Of a stretch of DNA of 64,000 nucleotides, positions 1 through 11,446 are shown piece by piece (the first letter of the stretch is position 1; each line of letters begins with the position of its first letter). The notes beneath the pieces were generated by a model. That model did not search any database. It was given only the letters and a program-made list of their open reading frames with translations, and had not been told where the DNA came from. The position numbers and the translations under genes are program-made. The DNA lies in assembly GCA_008711295.1 (NCBI GenBank), contig VUYV01000008.1, forward strand, positions 1,245,588-1,309,587, read 5' to 3'. This DNA comes from Anarhynchus alexandrinus. Lineage: Eukaryota > Chordata > Aves > Charadriiformes > Charadriidae.

Positions 1-59
1 GCCCGGGAGCGCCGGCCCTCGGGCGGCGGGGGAGCGAGTGCTGGGGCTGGGAACCCGTG
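1..59 (+). other. CpG-rich segment, possible 3' part of a non-coding first exon
   Basis: The first 59 bases are very rich in G, C and CpG, and the composition drops quickly after about base 120. The segment ends at a good splice donor, GTG|GTGAGC, with the GT at 60-61. No ATG lies in it, so if it is an exon it would be 5' untranslated. CpG-rich promoters with a short first exon and a long first intron are common in vertebrates, and the lack of recognisable exons nearby downstream fits that. The promoter itself would lie before the window. It could equally be just the shoulder of a CpG island with a chance donor. The product cannot be named. Confidence 0.3.
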
Positions 60-955
60 GTGAGCTCTGCCCTGGCGCTGCCGTGGGCTGCGCCTGCCTC
101 AGGGCCTGGACCTCACCGTGTTACCAGCACTGAGCTGAAGCCCATCTGTGGTACTGTTTCACCCTCCTCTCCTTTGGGCTCTTCCTCACGGTGTCCCTGT
201 TCCTCTGTCGCCCAGCACCTTTGCGGGTCTGTGTGTTGTATTTTCACTCTTGTATGCCCCAAGCCTGTCACTGTTGTCCCCTAGCTCCTCTGACCTGTGC
301 CTCTGTCTGAGCTGTTTAGCTCCTGCCTGGCAAACCAGTCACTGACCTGGAGCTAATCGCTGGCCCTAGTGTATATTCTGGCTTCCTCTGTAGCATAGCT
401 TCCGGTCTTGGCCTCTTCTGTGCTTTCTCCAGGGTTGAGTTTGCTGCATTAGATCTCTGCCCACGCTCCTGCTGAGGCAGCCTGTGCTGGGAGCAGTGGG
501 AGAGAGTGTCCTTTGTTGTCTCTTTCATCCCATCACAGAGGTGGTGTAGTAAGTCAAATGGGAGGTTTCCCTTATTTAATGAAAGGGAATTTTTCTGGGC
601 TTCTTTAGAAATCGTAGAAATGTGAGCTCTAAGACTTATGACAAAATTTGCAAGAGTTTGACAACTGTGCGCTGCCGTGCGTTGGCTGAGGCAGCTGATA
701 ATTTTCTTACTCAGTTCTGTGTTGTGAGTGATTGTCATCTCCTTTGACTCTGACAAAACAAACAGTAAAGGAGATGGGATAGTGGAAGGCTTTTTGATGA
801 TTTTTCTTTTTAGGATGCAAGAATGGGTATTCAGTCAACAGCTCATCCACAGCAGCCACTGCCGTGAATTCATGACTGGCCCTCAGGGGTCATTTGGCTG
901 CCCATCAGGTTCCTTTTCTTACTAGTCCTTAGTCCTTACCAAAAAGGACTTCCTC
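60..955. other. Non-coding stretch, nothing recognised
   Basis: This is mixed-composition sequence after the CpG-rich start. The open frames here (for example a minus-strand frame at 316-756) show no familiar domain, signal peptide or convincing splice sites. I see no repeat family. Confidence 0.5.
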
Positions 956-977
956 TTTTTTTTTTTTTTTTTTTTTT
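956..977. repeat. Poly-T tract (22 T)
   Basis: An uninterrupted run of 22 T. No SINE or LINE body is recognisable on either side, so it is a simple homopolymer rather than a demonstrable retroposon tail. Confidence 0.9.
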
Positions 978-2334
978 GGTTCCTGTGAAGTGGCTCCTTG
1001 GAGCAAGTGAAGACAGAGGGTGCAAAGGTGGGCAGGACAGGCAGATGACAGGGGCTGGAATTGCTAGGGAAGGAGAGGGTGAGAAAAAGCCTCCTCACCT
1101 GGCAGTGGATGGTGTGCAAGGGCACTGACCGGTTTTATGAGCCTAAAGCATTATGATAATGTAATGATCTCTGAGAACAGAATCCTGAAAACAAATGAGG
1201 CCTAGCCACCTTCCCTATTCTTCAAGAAATCCTTCAAACAGTTCTTTCTCCTCCAATAACTACCAGCTTAAGTACCCCGTAAAAGAGTGGTTATCTTCAT
1301 CTCCTTTCAGACCTACATTCAGCCCACCAGAGTGGGTCTGTTATTATGTAATCCCCTTTTTCCTTTGCTCAGGTAGTCTTTGGGTTTTGTCGGTAGGCTT
1401 TTTCATTTGAACAAATTTACTCTTCTTTCCCTTTGGCACTTCTCCCGCTAACGTTTGATCTATATGTGATTATGAAATCTCGCTGCTTCCATACTCTTGA
1501 ACTCCCTGGGGTACAGGCCCATGAGGTTCTCGCCATTATAAACAGCCCTCCAGTTCAAGCAGGCAATGCTACGCTGTGTGAGAACAGAGCAAATACCTGC
1601 CACAACCCCTCACTGCTCACTGCAATCAGGTCTTCACCTGTGGGAGCGTGTGTATTTATAGCCTTGTCACAGAACATCATAATTAGACGTGCCCATAGGG
1701 CAGCCACAACCCATAGCGTTGTCACAGCTCGGGGACCCCATTATTAGTACTGTGTCATCAGAGGGTTAGGCTGCAAGTAGATAACCTATCTAACATAGCA
1801 GTACTTTGGGGATTTAAGCCGTGATTCCGTTTTGGGGCAATTTGTTTTTCATCTGATGCTAATGCAGTGTTCCACGTTGTTGCCCTGAAGACTAAAGTTG
1901 GCTTTTTTAACTCCCAGAAGAGGTACAGTTTCCACATCAGCAAAAGTGAAGCTGCTCAGGAGGAACCACTGCTGTTTGTTTGGTCTTCATAAAATGCTGG
2001 TGTTCAATCTCCATGAACAGTTTTGTCAGTGGACTTGAATGAGACTGCAAAGGTAATTGAAAGATTTGTTTTATGATCTTCATTCCTACCAACAAAAAGA
2101 AAAGGTTTAAAAAAAGAAAAGAGGTTCCTATAGAGAACCTGCTCAGTTATAGAGCTAAACAGAGATTTCTTGGTCAACGCCCATTTTAAGCCAATGCAAA
2201 TCTAGATTTGTCTTGGCCAAATTAGAGGTGAAACTGTCAGCTAAGAACTGAAATTTGGCTCCTTATTTCTTTCCCTTGAGCCACCCAGCGCCCCACAAAT
2301 TTTAGTTAGAGGTAATAGAGAGGGACACAGGGCT
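978..2334. other. Non-coding stretch, nothing recognised
   Basis: No known repeat, RNA gene or coding exon is visible. The open frames are short and unremarkable. Confidence 0.5.
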
Positions 2335-2480
2335 GTTGGATTCATAAGAGCTGGCTCGGGCTGAGTAAAAATACTAATTAAATACCTGTTTAATTATGGA
2401 AATATCAAGCTGATTACTTCTGGTTCAAAGATATAACACACTGATTTAAGAGTTTTTGCTGGAATACTTTCATTAAAAGC
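2335..2480. promoter_or_regulatory. AT-rich, homeodomain-motif-rich block (candidate conserved element)
   Basis: Within about 140 bases there are several TAATTA/TTAAT-type cores (for example CTAATTAAAT near 2374 and TTTAATTATG near 2390) in sequence clearly more AT-rich than its surroundings and without simple repeats. This texture is typical of vertebrate developmental enhancers. No conservation data support it here, so it is a candidate only. Confidence 0.25.
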
Positions 2481-4479
2481 GTAGGAAGAGAAAGGTAAGA
2501 GCTAAATCAAAACTTAATGTCAACAATTTTCCTTCGTTTCTTCTCCCTGGTTATATGAAGTCCTTTGTATAAGAAATCCTTATCTTGACACTGTTTCATG
2601 GTATGAGCTGCTTGTGACTGGGGGAGGGGGTGAGTGGTAGAGGGACAGAGGATTTAATCAGTCTTCAGTTAATGGAAACGGAACTTGTTCCCTTTAGCAA
2701 AAAAAAAAAAGGAAAAAAGACTGTCTGCAGGAGGCAGACAAAAGATGCATTTTCTTGCTTGTTTGAAAATTAGCTATGGAGAGTTGCACATGTAGCACAT
2801 GCTCTCAGCAGCCACTCAGAGCTGACAAACCTTTATGAGTGAGCTTTTTAATGACCTTGCTGCGTTTGGTTTTCTGACCACAGGCTCGATTTTGAGAAAC
2901 TGGGGGTTTGCCTGACGCTTATTAGACAGGAAGAGAGGGGAAAGGGGATGAAGATGGGCAAGAGGAGGAAATAGCAGGGAGGGGTGAAAGCCAAAGCTTC
3001 CAGTTCCCAAAGGAGTATGAAGACCTGTTTTTCTTAGCTTGAACTCACAAGCTTGAAGCAATTGTCTTTACTCCTTGTTAAGTTGAGTTTACATATTCAA
3101 ATTAACTCATTCCCTTTGACCTACTTTGGCCAGCTTAAACTGTAGGCCTGTGCACAATGGGGAAAGGGGAGGAGTTTTTCCTCAAACTCTGAATTCCTTT
3201 ATTGTTGCTGGGATCGGTCATGCGTATCTGTAATGCCTGGGATGGAATCTTTAGCTGTACCTAATAAACATTAGGCAGTACTCGGGGCAGGACTTGCAAT
3301 GCAGATGCTTGCAAGCCTGTTACCTCCTGTCCTGTCCCACACTCCCATCGTGTTACTGCTTCTCTCTGTGTTCCCCAGGTTTCATCAAGTCAATTATTCA
3401 GGTTTTGTGTGTCCAGCTCACTCATTTGTGTGTCATCATGCCTTCTCTCCTATCAGCCTTTCCCTGAAATCCCACAGCCTCCTGTCTTTGGTTGCAGGCC
3501 TTGCTTGGTCTGAATGGGAAACTCTTTACAGCAGGAACCATATATCAGTCTATATACGTGAAATTAATGCGTATGTTTCTGATGCTTGACCTGTGACGTT
3601 TAATAAGAGCCAACAGCAGAATACATGGGTGTCACTGGTTGCTACTGGCATGTTTTCACTGGGGGAGGAGTAGGGAAAAAGTGGAAAATCCGTCTTTTGG
3701 ATGGATTCTAATAAAGGCCTGGAAAATTCAGAAGGTGAAAGTTTGTGCTGAGCCATGCAGATGAGCAGAGGAGCTCTAATTAAAATACAGGCTCTGTGTT
3801 GTTCTCAGAAACTGGGCAACATTCCCCATCTGAGCTCTGCCAACATATCTCAATCCTGGACTTCAGCACCCACTGCTGCTCTGCTCCATAAGACACCCAC
3901 TCAGCTTGGCCAGCGCATCTCAATCTTGATCCGTAACACCTCCTGCTGTTCCAATTCTGGGCCCTTTTTGAGCACAAAATGCCATCTCTGTACTAAATGG
4001 TGCCAAATTGCTTAGTTTTGGCTGCAGAACTCATTTTCACTTGTCACCTAATGGGATACCTAGAGACTTTCATCTAGCACTGTCAGCAACAGAGGAAAAA
4101 GAACATGTGAATACCCAGCCCCCTGCTAAGTCCCCTAATTATATAGTGATGTGTTAATAACAAACACACTTTTATGTCTTGGCAGTTGCAAAACACTCAT
4201 CGGTAGTGCAGTGCTTCAGAAGTAGCATAGCACAGGAAAGATGCAAGTCCCAGTTTAAATTACTTAATTAGTATCAGCATAGTCTGTACCCAGAATTAGA
4301 GTTTGGAAGAAACGCCTAGTATGAAGCTTTCAGTTGTTCGGATGTTCTGCAGAATCTGAACCACCACATTAGAGAGATTTGCTGTTGCAGAAGTGAGTGT
4401 TTTGGCACAGAAAATCTCTTTTCCCTCCCATCCTGCCTTGTGATTGTAAATCTGCCTTCCTTGGAGGCCTTGCCATCTT

Positions 4480-4481
<2 letters not shown>
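2481..4481. other. Non-coding stretch with a short A tract
   Basis: Holds a 12-A run at 2699-2710 and otherwise unique-looking sequence. The small open frames in it are not recognisable proteins. Confidence 0.5.
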
Positions 4482-4510
<29 letters not shown>

Positions 4511-4511
4511 N
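4482..4511. repeat. Poly-T tract (29 T) ending in an undetermined base
   Basis: Twenty-nine consecutive T are followed by an N at 4511, the only ambiguous base I noticed in the window. The N directly after the homopolymer suggests a sequencing or assembly uncertainty, so the true tract length is unknown. Confidence 0.95.
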
Positions 4512-5380
4512 AAGAACTCAGCAGTGGGGGATGGAATGGCTTCCATCCTGGCTGAGACACCAGAGCTGGGAACATCCAGACCCAAAATTATGTGTTTCTT
4601 TCAATTGGAGCCAAACTGCTGGCTTTTGCAGTGCTGATAGCTCCCACCCTGTGGTGATCAGCCTGGCTTTCAGCAGAAACCGGAGCAAGCATTAGCCACC
4701 ACGTGTGCTGGTGAACACCCTGAGCAATTAGAGTTGGTGGCAGTGACTGCCTGAGCCTCGTTTCTGGAGCGTATGGTTCAGATCAACAGAAGTGGAAGAA
4801 CTAAAAGCTTTGTGGGAAGAAGATGGGTTAGGAAATTATCATCAAGAAAGAAGTGAGAAAGCTTTGGCAAGAAGATGTCTTGACTGCATTTCCATTCTTG
4901 CCCCTGTGAGACTCCAAGTGCAGCTGCACCAACTGGAGTGCTGTCAGGTGCTGAGAGCTGCAGAACAACAGGCCAGCTAAACCCCTGTTTATCTATCTGT
5001 CAGGTTTGGCCCTGTAAACAATCACCTGGAAGTTATTAGATGTATTACAGGTGGTGTTGTATACTGTCCAGAAGAAAGGATGGTTCTATATCTTATATGA
5101 GCAGTGCATATGGACATAGCAATGCTGTAAGCTCTTTCCTGTATTCTCAACTTCTTTGGCAAGATAGAAGACGAATGACAGATGCCCAATCTTATCTTTG
5201 GAAAGGAACTCTGAAAACAAAACTCTCAAAATATTCTTTAGTTCCCTAAATCCATCCAATTCACATACTCATTGGTGAGTGTTATGTGGATTGCATCTGA
5301 TAATATATACTTTGGCTTCTTTATCACATAGGTTATAATTTCCATTCACATTAACAGCAGTGCCAGTGTCATTGGTAGTG
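4512..5380. other. Non-coding stretch, nothing recognised
   Basis: Unique-looking sequence between the poly-T tract and the first CR1 stub. No exon, RNA or repeat is recognised. Confidence 0.5.
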
Positions 5381-5698
5381 AACATGCCTTGAAAGGTAAG
5401 TGAATGTGCCTCCTTCTCCCAAGTAACAAGCGATAGGACAAGAGGAAACGGCCTCAAGTTGCACCAGGGGAGGTTTAGATCGGATATTAGGAAAAATTTC
5501 TTCACCGAAGGGTTATCAAACATTGGAACAGGCTGCCCAGGGAACTGGTGGAATCGCCATCCCTGAATGTATTTAAAAGAAGGGTAGATGTGGTGCTGAG
5601 GGACACAGTTCAGTGGTGGGTTTGGCAGTGTTAGGTTGATGGTTGGACTCGGTGGTCTTAAAGCTTCCTTCCAACCCAGACGATTCTATGATTCTGTG
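5381..5698 (+). mobile_element. CR1 LINE, 5'-truncated 3' end
   Basis: From about 5417 to 5698 this matches the 3' end of the larger CR1 at 7156-7446 almost base for base, including the segment around CTTCTCCCAAGTAACAAGCG, the GGAACAGGCTGCCCAGGGAA segment and the terminal octamer-type tail ATTCTATGATTCTGTG. Weaker similarity (TTGAAAGG) extends the start to about 5381, with a small internal gap. CR1 is the dominant avian non-LTR retrotransposon; its copies are usually 5'-truncated and end in such octamers. Only the last codons of the reverse transcriptase frame and the 3' UTR remain, so it is inactive. The exact 5' junction is uncertain by some 30 bases. Confidence 0.92.
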
Positions 5699-6235
5699 GT
5701 GTCTGTTGAATATGACCTCACTACTGTGATACCAAGGGTGTTGCCAAAACATCATCACTACCTTATCATATACCTCAAACTAACAAATTGGCATAGTACA
5801 GCACCATCAGCAAAATTATATGTCAGAAGTGCAATGCTTACTTCTGTTACCATTCAAGGAAACTCCTAAAAGCCGGATCTCTAAGAAGCATTTGATTTGC
5901 AGCCCTCCAGGCTGTAATTGAAGCCCTTGCTGTGGCAGAAGACTGAGGAAGAAAGATTTAGGCAGGCCTGGAGAGACTAGAATAGAGAAGCCAAAGTATC
6001 TGCTGTCCTTTAGGTCTGCCTGCTTGCAGCGCTGTACACGAGGGCCTGTTGAGGGTACTTTGCCAATGGGCAGGATAGCCTTAGCTCAGATTTCTGTGAG
6101 CACGAGGGAGGGAAAAGGCATAATCTCTGGCTGAGTGCCACACAGTTTTACCAGCAAAGATACACTCTTGCTAGCATTGTTGTATGAAAATGGCCTTTTT
6201 TTTTTTTCTGTTTCTTATTCAGTGTGTATCCTGTG
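5699..6235. other. Spacer between two CR1 copies
   Basis: About 540 bases of unique-looking sequence. It includes a 12-T run at 6196-6207 just before the second CR1. No gene is seen. Confidence 0.5.
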
Positions 6236-7446
6236 TGTATGACAAGGTGACCTGCTTAGTGAACAAGGGAAAGGTTATGGACGTTGTATACCTAGACTTT
6301 AGTAAAGCCTTTGACACGGTTTCCCACAGCATTCTCCTGGAGAAACTGGCTGCTCATTGCTTGGATGGGCATACACTTCGCTGGGTAAAAAAACTGGCTG
6401 GGTGGCCGTGCCCAAATAGTTGTGGTGAATGGAGTTAAATCCAGTTGGTGGCCAGTCACAAGCGGTGTTCCACAGGGCTCGATATTGGGGCTGGTTCTGT
6501 TTAGTATCTTTATCAACAACCTGGATGAGGATATCAAGTGTACCCTCAGTAAGTTGGCAGAAGACACCAATTTGGGTGGGAGTGTCTGTCTACTTGAGGG
6601 TAGGATAGACCTACAAAGGGATCTGGACAGGCTGGATCAATGGGCCAAGACCAATGGCATGAGGTTCAACAAGGCCAAGTGCCGGGTCCTGCACTTGGGT
6701 CACAACAACTCCATGCAGCGCTACAGGTGTGGGGCAGAGTGGCTGGAAAGCTGCCCTGCAGAAAAGGACCTGGGGGTGTTGGTCAGCAGCAGCTGAATGT
6801 GGGCCAGCAGTGTGCCCAGGTGGCCAAGAAGGCCAACAGCAGCCTGGCCTGTATCAGGACTAGTGTGGCCAGCAGGTCTAGGGAAGCGATGGTCTGCCGG
6901 TACTCGGCACTGGTGAGGCCCCACCTCAAGTACTGTGTTCAGTTTTGTGCCCCTCGCTACAAGAGGGACATTGAGGTCCTGGAGCGTGTCCAGAGAAGGG
7001 ACGGAGTTGGTGAGGGGTCTGGAGCACAAGTCTTATGAGGAGTGGCTGAGGGAACTGGGGTTGTTCAGCCTGGAGAAAAGGAGGCTGAGGGGAGACCTTA
7101 TTGCTCTCTACAACTGCTTGAAAGGAGGTTGTAGTGAGGTGGGGGTCGGTCTCTTCTCCCAAGTAACAAGCGATAGGACAAGAGGAAATGACCTCAAGTT
7201 GCACCAGGGGAGGTTTAGGTTGGATATTAGGAAAAATTTCTTCACAGAAAGGGTTGTCAAGCATTGGAACAGGCTGCCCAGGGAAGTGGTGGTGTCACCA
7301 TCCTTGGAGGTGTTTAAAAGACGGGTAGATGTAATGCTGAGGAACATGGTTTGGTGGTAACTTGGCAATGTTAGGTTAACGGTTGGAGTCGATGATTTTA
7401 AAGGTCTCTTCCAACCAAAATGATTCTATGATTCTATTATTCTGTG
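6236..7446 (+). mobile_element. CR1 LINE, 5'-truncated copy with reverse transcriptase remnant and 3' UTR
   Basis: A 1.2 kb CR1 retrotransposon copy. It starts within the reverse transcriptase region of ORF2, so the endonuclease and ORF1 are absent. It continues through the thumb and C-terminal part of the frame, the 3' UTR and a tail of ATTCTATG-like octamers at about 7422-7446. The tail and the sequence around CCAAGTAACAAGCGATAGGA are diagnostic of avian CR1. It lies in the same orientation as the stub about 540 bases upstream and shares its whole 3' end. Divergence is modest, indicating a moderately young family, but the copy is dead because of truncation and frameshifts. Confidence 0.96.
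6238..7360 (+). pseudogene. CR1 ORF2 reverse transcriptase remnant (frameshifted)
   Basis: In CR1 elements ORF2 encodes an endonuclease/reverse transcriptase that copies element RNA at a nicked target site. Only the polymerase part remains. Motif A reads YLDFSKAFDTVSH with its Asp at 6295-6297, and motif B reads GVPQGSILG from 6464. Motif C, normally a FADD-type motif, reads LAEDT: the first catalytic Asp is Glu, at 6560-6562. The reading frame changes three times. A seven-A run near 6389 carries an apparent extra base, one base is missing near 6785, and two are missing near 6998; in between, the frames stay open and family-like. The final segment, 6935-7360, ends in [13 protein letters not shown] then stop. 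It cannot make an active enzyme. Confidence 0.92.
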
Positions 7447-9478
7447 GATGTCTGGAATAACCACAGTCTGGATCTTGGGCACAGGATATGTCTTTGTGAG
7501 GAGCAGTTCTCTGCTGCTGGCTCAGCTGCCAGTTTGCCATTCCAATCATACACACAACTGTGAAAGAATTGCATTGGGTGGGGACAATGTAATGTGATGG
7601 TTACATCAGCTATGCGCTGCTCATCCTCGTTAGTCCTGCCTTACAGCATGGCCCTGGGTGCGTCCTTACAGCACAGAGTCTGCTTAATCAAAACAGCCCC
7701 AGGGCTGCCTTTGCTCCACCCCCTGAGCCCCATCTCTTCGTTAGCACCTTCCAGTAAGGCTGCAACTCAAAGAGCAGGAACTTAAGGCTGTGGCAGTTGG
7801 GTGTAGGGTTCTGCTTTCTCATGGATGACTGATCTGCTGACTGCCTTATGCAATATTGTAAGCTAGGCACATTTTAATATGCTAACTGAAGCCCTGAATC
7901 AGATTTTGCAATAAGTTTGTGTATTGGTCTACTGAGAGGCAGTTGTTTCAGAATTTCACAGGTGAAACTGCCAAAACTATTTGTGTATTTCATAGGTCAT
8001 TTTGTAAACTACTTGCATGCGTCCCCATGTCATGTATTAACTGACACAACTCATAAATAGCCATGCCTAGCAAAGGTGTCTTCTGTAGATCCATCTACAG
8101 ACGTTATAGCCACAAAACTTGCTTTGACAAAGTTGTCCCTTGTATTTTCCTCCTGCGTGAATGATAGGAGGCGTAAGACATGGAGTATTTGGTATAAAAT
8201 GAAGCCAGTGGTAGGAATTGTGGTTGCACATGGAACCAGATTTGTCTTAATTGGCAGAAGAAGTCTCTAACCTCTTCCACAAAGAGGCAATGAGCAGAGA
8301 AGTAGAAATGTCTCTAGAAGAAATGTGGCTGAGAAAAGTGATAACGCAGGCAGAACAGCCAGAAAATGTTTTATAAAACAAAGAGGAGGTGGAGAAGCAG
8401 GGGTGTGTGTGTGAAACTGACTGTAAGGAGAAGGGCTTGAACAAGATTTCAAAGAAAATATCTTATGCTCTGGAAATAAAACTATAAACTACTGGAAATC
8501 ACAGAAATGTGGAACACAATCTGTCCTGTTATAACTATTATTTGAGGTCTGGTTTTACTTATGTGAGTGTATAGATATTGCCGAGGCTCTGCGAGTGTAA
8601 AATTCCTTTTTCCTTTGTCGTTGTGTGGCACCTGTAAATCTTGTGAGGATGTATTGCCTCTAGGCTAGGCAATGTGTGTGACAAGGAGAGGTAGCTAACC
8701 AAAAGAGATTGAACTGAAAACCAGATAGATTTGCAGGGAAATTACTTTGTGGTTGTATGGGTGACCAACCAGACCAGGCTCCAGAGACTTCCTTGGGAAA
8801 GTCTGCGTATGATTTATGCTGTCTTCATTTTATGAGCTCAGAAATTATGCTTCGTTAGTGCTGCAGGACTGAATGCTTTCCTGTGATATCTTCAGGCTAA
8901 TTTGGGTGATGGGCAGTTGTTCTCACTGCCGTAGAGCAAAGCTCATCTCTCTTGTGGAAATGGCCGTTCTGCCCATAGCACTGATGCCCCACAACATAGT
9001 GCTCTGGAAGATGAGGCCTGGTAGGCAAATCGTCTAAAGAGAAGAGAGAAGGCACTAAAAGTCTCTCCATACTAAGAAAGACTCTTCCTCCTTCATCTTT
9101 ACAGAAGTATAGAAGAAAGCAAACCAATCCTTTTCTACCTTTATTGTTTTCTTGATTTCAGAAATTATTTCTGTGAAATTTCCCTTCTCAGTAGTGGCCA
9201 AGACAGATTATCACATCACTTTGTTCTTCCCCGCTTTGCCTCTAGCTGAAACATCACACATGCAGAAGATGACCTCAACAGCGAGTGACTACTCCGTCTG
9301 TTGACTAGAGGAGGTCATTCATCTTTGATGGAAACGCTTAGACTTTTCAGTGACTTGCTTCTGAGAAAGTCAGCTGTTAAACCCCCTTTGACAGAACACT
9401 CACTTTAGCCAAACACAGGCTTACAAGAGCAGTTTTGGTTGCCCATTGACCTCAAAATCTATATGGTATAAAAATGTC
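7447..9478. other. Non-coding stretch, nothing recognised
   Basis: Unique-looking sequence of mixed composition. Small frames only; no recognisable exon, RNA or repeat. Confidence 0.5.
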
Positions 9479-9615
9479 TAGGGAAGAGCAACAAGGATGA
9501 TTGTTGATCTAGACCAGCTTCTGTACAAGGAGAAGTTGAGTAAACAGAAATGATTCAGCCTTGAGCAGAGATGCTTTAGAGCAGTGCCGTAGAGGGCTAT
9601 GAAGTCCTCCGTGTC
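9479..9615 (+). mobile_element. Old, diverged CR1-like LINE fragment
   Basis: The sequence opens with GAAGAGCAACAAGGATGATT, then a segment that translates, with one stop, as LYKEKLSKQK, FSLEQRCFRA and so on. This parallels the CR1 C-terminal signature seen intact in the young copy at 7041-7095 ([22 protein letters not shown]). It is the equivalent region of a much older CR1/L3-type element, heavily substituted and without its 3' tail. The boundaries are approximate. Confidence 0.6.
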
Positions 9616-11414
9616 TAGAGGGTGACCAGTGAATGATGGCTTGGTCTTTCTTGCCCAGGCATTGCTCTACTCACTGCTGTCAGAGGTGAGTTAATGGGCT
9701 GTGTGGGTCTGTAGTCTGATGTGCCATGACTGTTTTACGCTCTCCTCTGGAGAGGAGAGGTGTTACTGAGCATGGTTTTCACTTCAAGTGAAGTCCTGAG
9801 ACGCCAAATAGGGAGGTGTGTGAGGAGACCTTTCCCAAACAGAGCTCTCTTACGGGAAAGGAGCTGATAACTCTTTGGAGACTGCTACCGATTTAGCACT
9901 TAGCTGGCAGCTGAAGGTGAGAAAGACAGGTCTGGGCAGCTGCTCAGCACACTCAACTGGGAAAGGGCACAGCTCTGCACTAAGCACCTGATGACCGGAC
10001 TTGGAGATTATCAAAGTAGATGAGCCTGACTAAGGCCGTGCTGGCAGATGAGAAGCAGGAGCCCGAGGACAGCTGGCTTTTCAGTGGCGGTGCATGTTAC
10101 TGTCTCTGTCAGGATCAGCTGGAGACACAGGTGCGGAGATGCTTCTCGCTGTTAGGCTCTTGAGCTTTCAGCTGGGCATCCGTCCAGCCACCCGTCACTC
10201 CTTGGATCTTGTCCGTGGGAAACCAAATGTGATCTGAGAGTTGCCACCGCGGCGGAGATATCAAACAGACGCCTGGCATTTAATACAAATGGAGGTAAAT
10301 TCAGTCTGAAGATAGAACTGGGTTGTGTCTTGACTGCTGGGCAAGTGAGAGCCTGTGGTGGGGCTTCTGGCTGCTCCCTGGAGGATGGGGTCATGGCCTG
10401 GTAGATCAGCTCTACACAAAAGGCAGAACCAGATGTTTGGGTGTAACTGTAGGAAAATAGATGTGGGGCAGCTCAGAACCTCAGGTAAATTGAAAGCCAA
10501 GACAGAGGCTTTTCTTTTTTGCACCATGATCCTATCACATGAGGAACAACTGAGTGAGCTCTTCTGTTCTTTGTGGTACGACTGACAGATAATGTAGGGG
10601 GAGGCGAGACTGGCTTTGTTTTCAACTGTGAAATCCATGAAGGGTTATGTTCTTTGTGAATGAATTAATTTGGAGAAAATGGAGTTTAACTATTTGACAA
10701 AAGATTCATTTCCACCCACTTCCCAGCTGGCACTCTAGTGTGGTTTAACCACGGACTGTCAGATTCCCATCAGCCTTCAACGCTTTGACTGAAATAGCAA
10801 CTTTTGCGTCGTGGGGCAGCGAGTAACAGTTGTGAGCCCCTTGCTGCTCACGGGTAACAGGTAGGAGAGTACCAGGGAGAGGCAGGACTAGGTTCTGCAC
10901 TGCTTCAGACAGGGCTGACTGGTGCTGCACCTCCTATTTGGCACGTGCTATGAACGGGAGCTAAACTGAAACCCCTCTGAGCCGGGGTTTAGGTTCATTT
11001 CCCAGGCCGGCCAGCAGAAGCCTTCAGGAATTTTCCCCTTGAGCTTTTTGTAAAATGAGGGGACTGTTGCTATCCTTCACCCCAGGGGAAGAATTTCCCA
11101 TTCCCATCAGCGCCGCAGCAAGCCACTTTAATAGGACATGCAGGAGTCAGTGTAGTACCCAATGACATTCTGCAGACAGGTGCAGAGACATCTTCAAGAC
11201 AGGAGCTGTGGCAGATCATAATCACAAACTCATTAGTCTGCTAACAAGAGCTGGGGGAATAAATGTAAAATGAAATTCTAGTTTGCTGTAATAGCACGTG
11301 GCAGACACCTGCTGGCTTCCTGAGGTCGGGACTTGGCCCTGGAAAGGTGCGTGCTGCCTACCCACTGATAATGAGCCAGTTCAGAGACCGTTAAGATGTG
11401 TAAATTCCGGATTC

Positions 11415-11446
11415 TTTGCAAATCTTTCAAATATTTGCAAATCTTT
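11415..11446. repeat. 13-bp direct repeat containing an ATTTGCAAAT palindrome
   Basis: TTTGCAAATCTTT occurs twice, at 11415-11427 and 11434-11446, a period of 19 bases. The second copy sits in the perfect palindrome ATTTGCAAAT (11433-11442), and CAAATATTTG (11428-11437) bridges the copies. The motif resembles octamer/POU or C/EBP-type sites. Function is unproven. Confidence 0.5.

Noticed and set aside
1099..1125. Minus-strand donor-like CAG|GTGAGG
   Set aside because: No matching exon body or acceptor is recognisable; single splice-like words are expected by chance.
5331..5400. Exon-like segment ending in AAAG|GTAAGT
   Set aside because: The donor-like bases lie inside the start of the CR1 stub, and the + frames ahead of them contain stops.
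9659..9685. Possible microexon between TTGCCCAG and AG|GTGAGT
   Set aside because: Only about 27 bases; no partner exons and no way to judge from one sequence.
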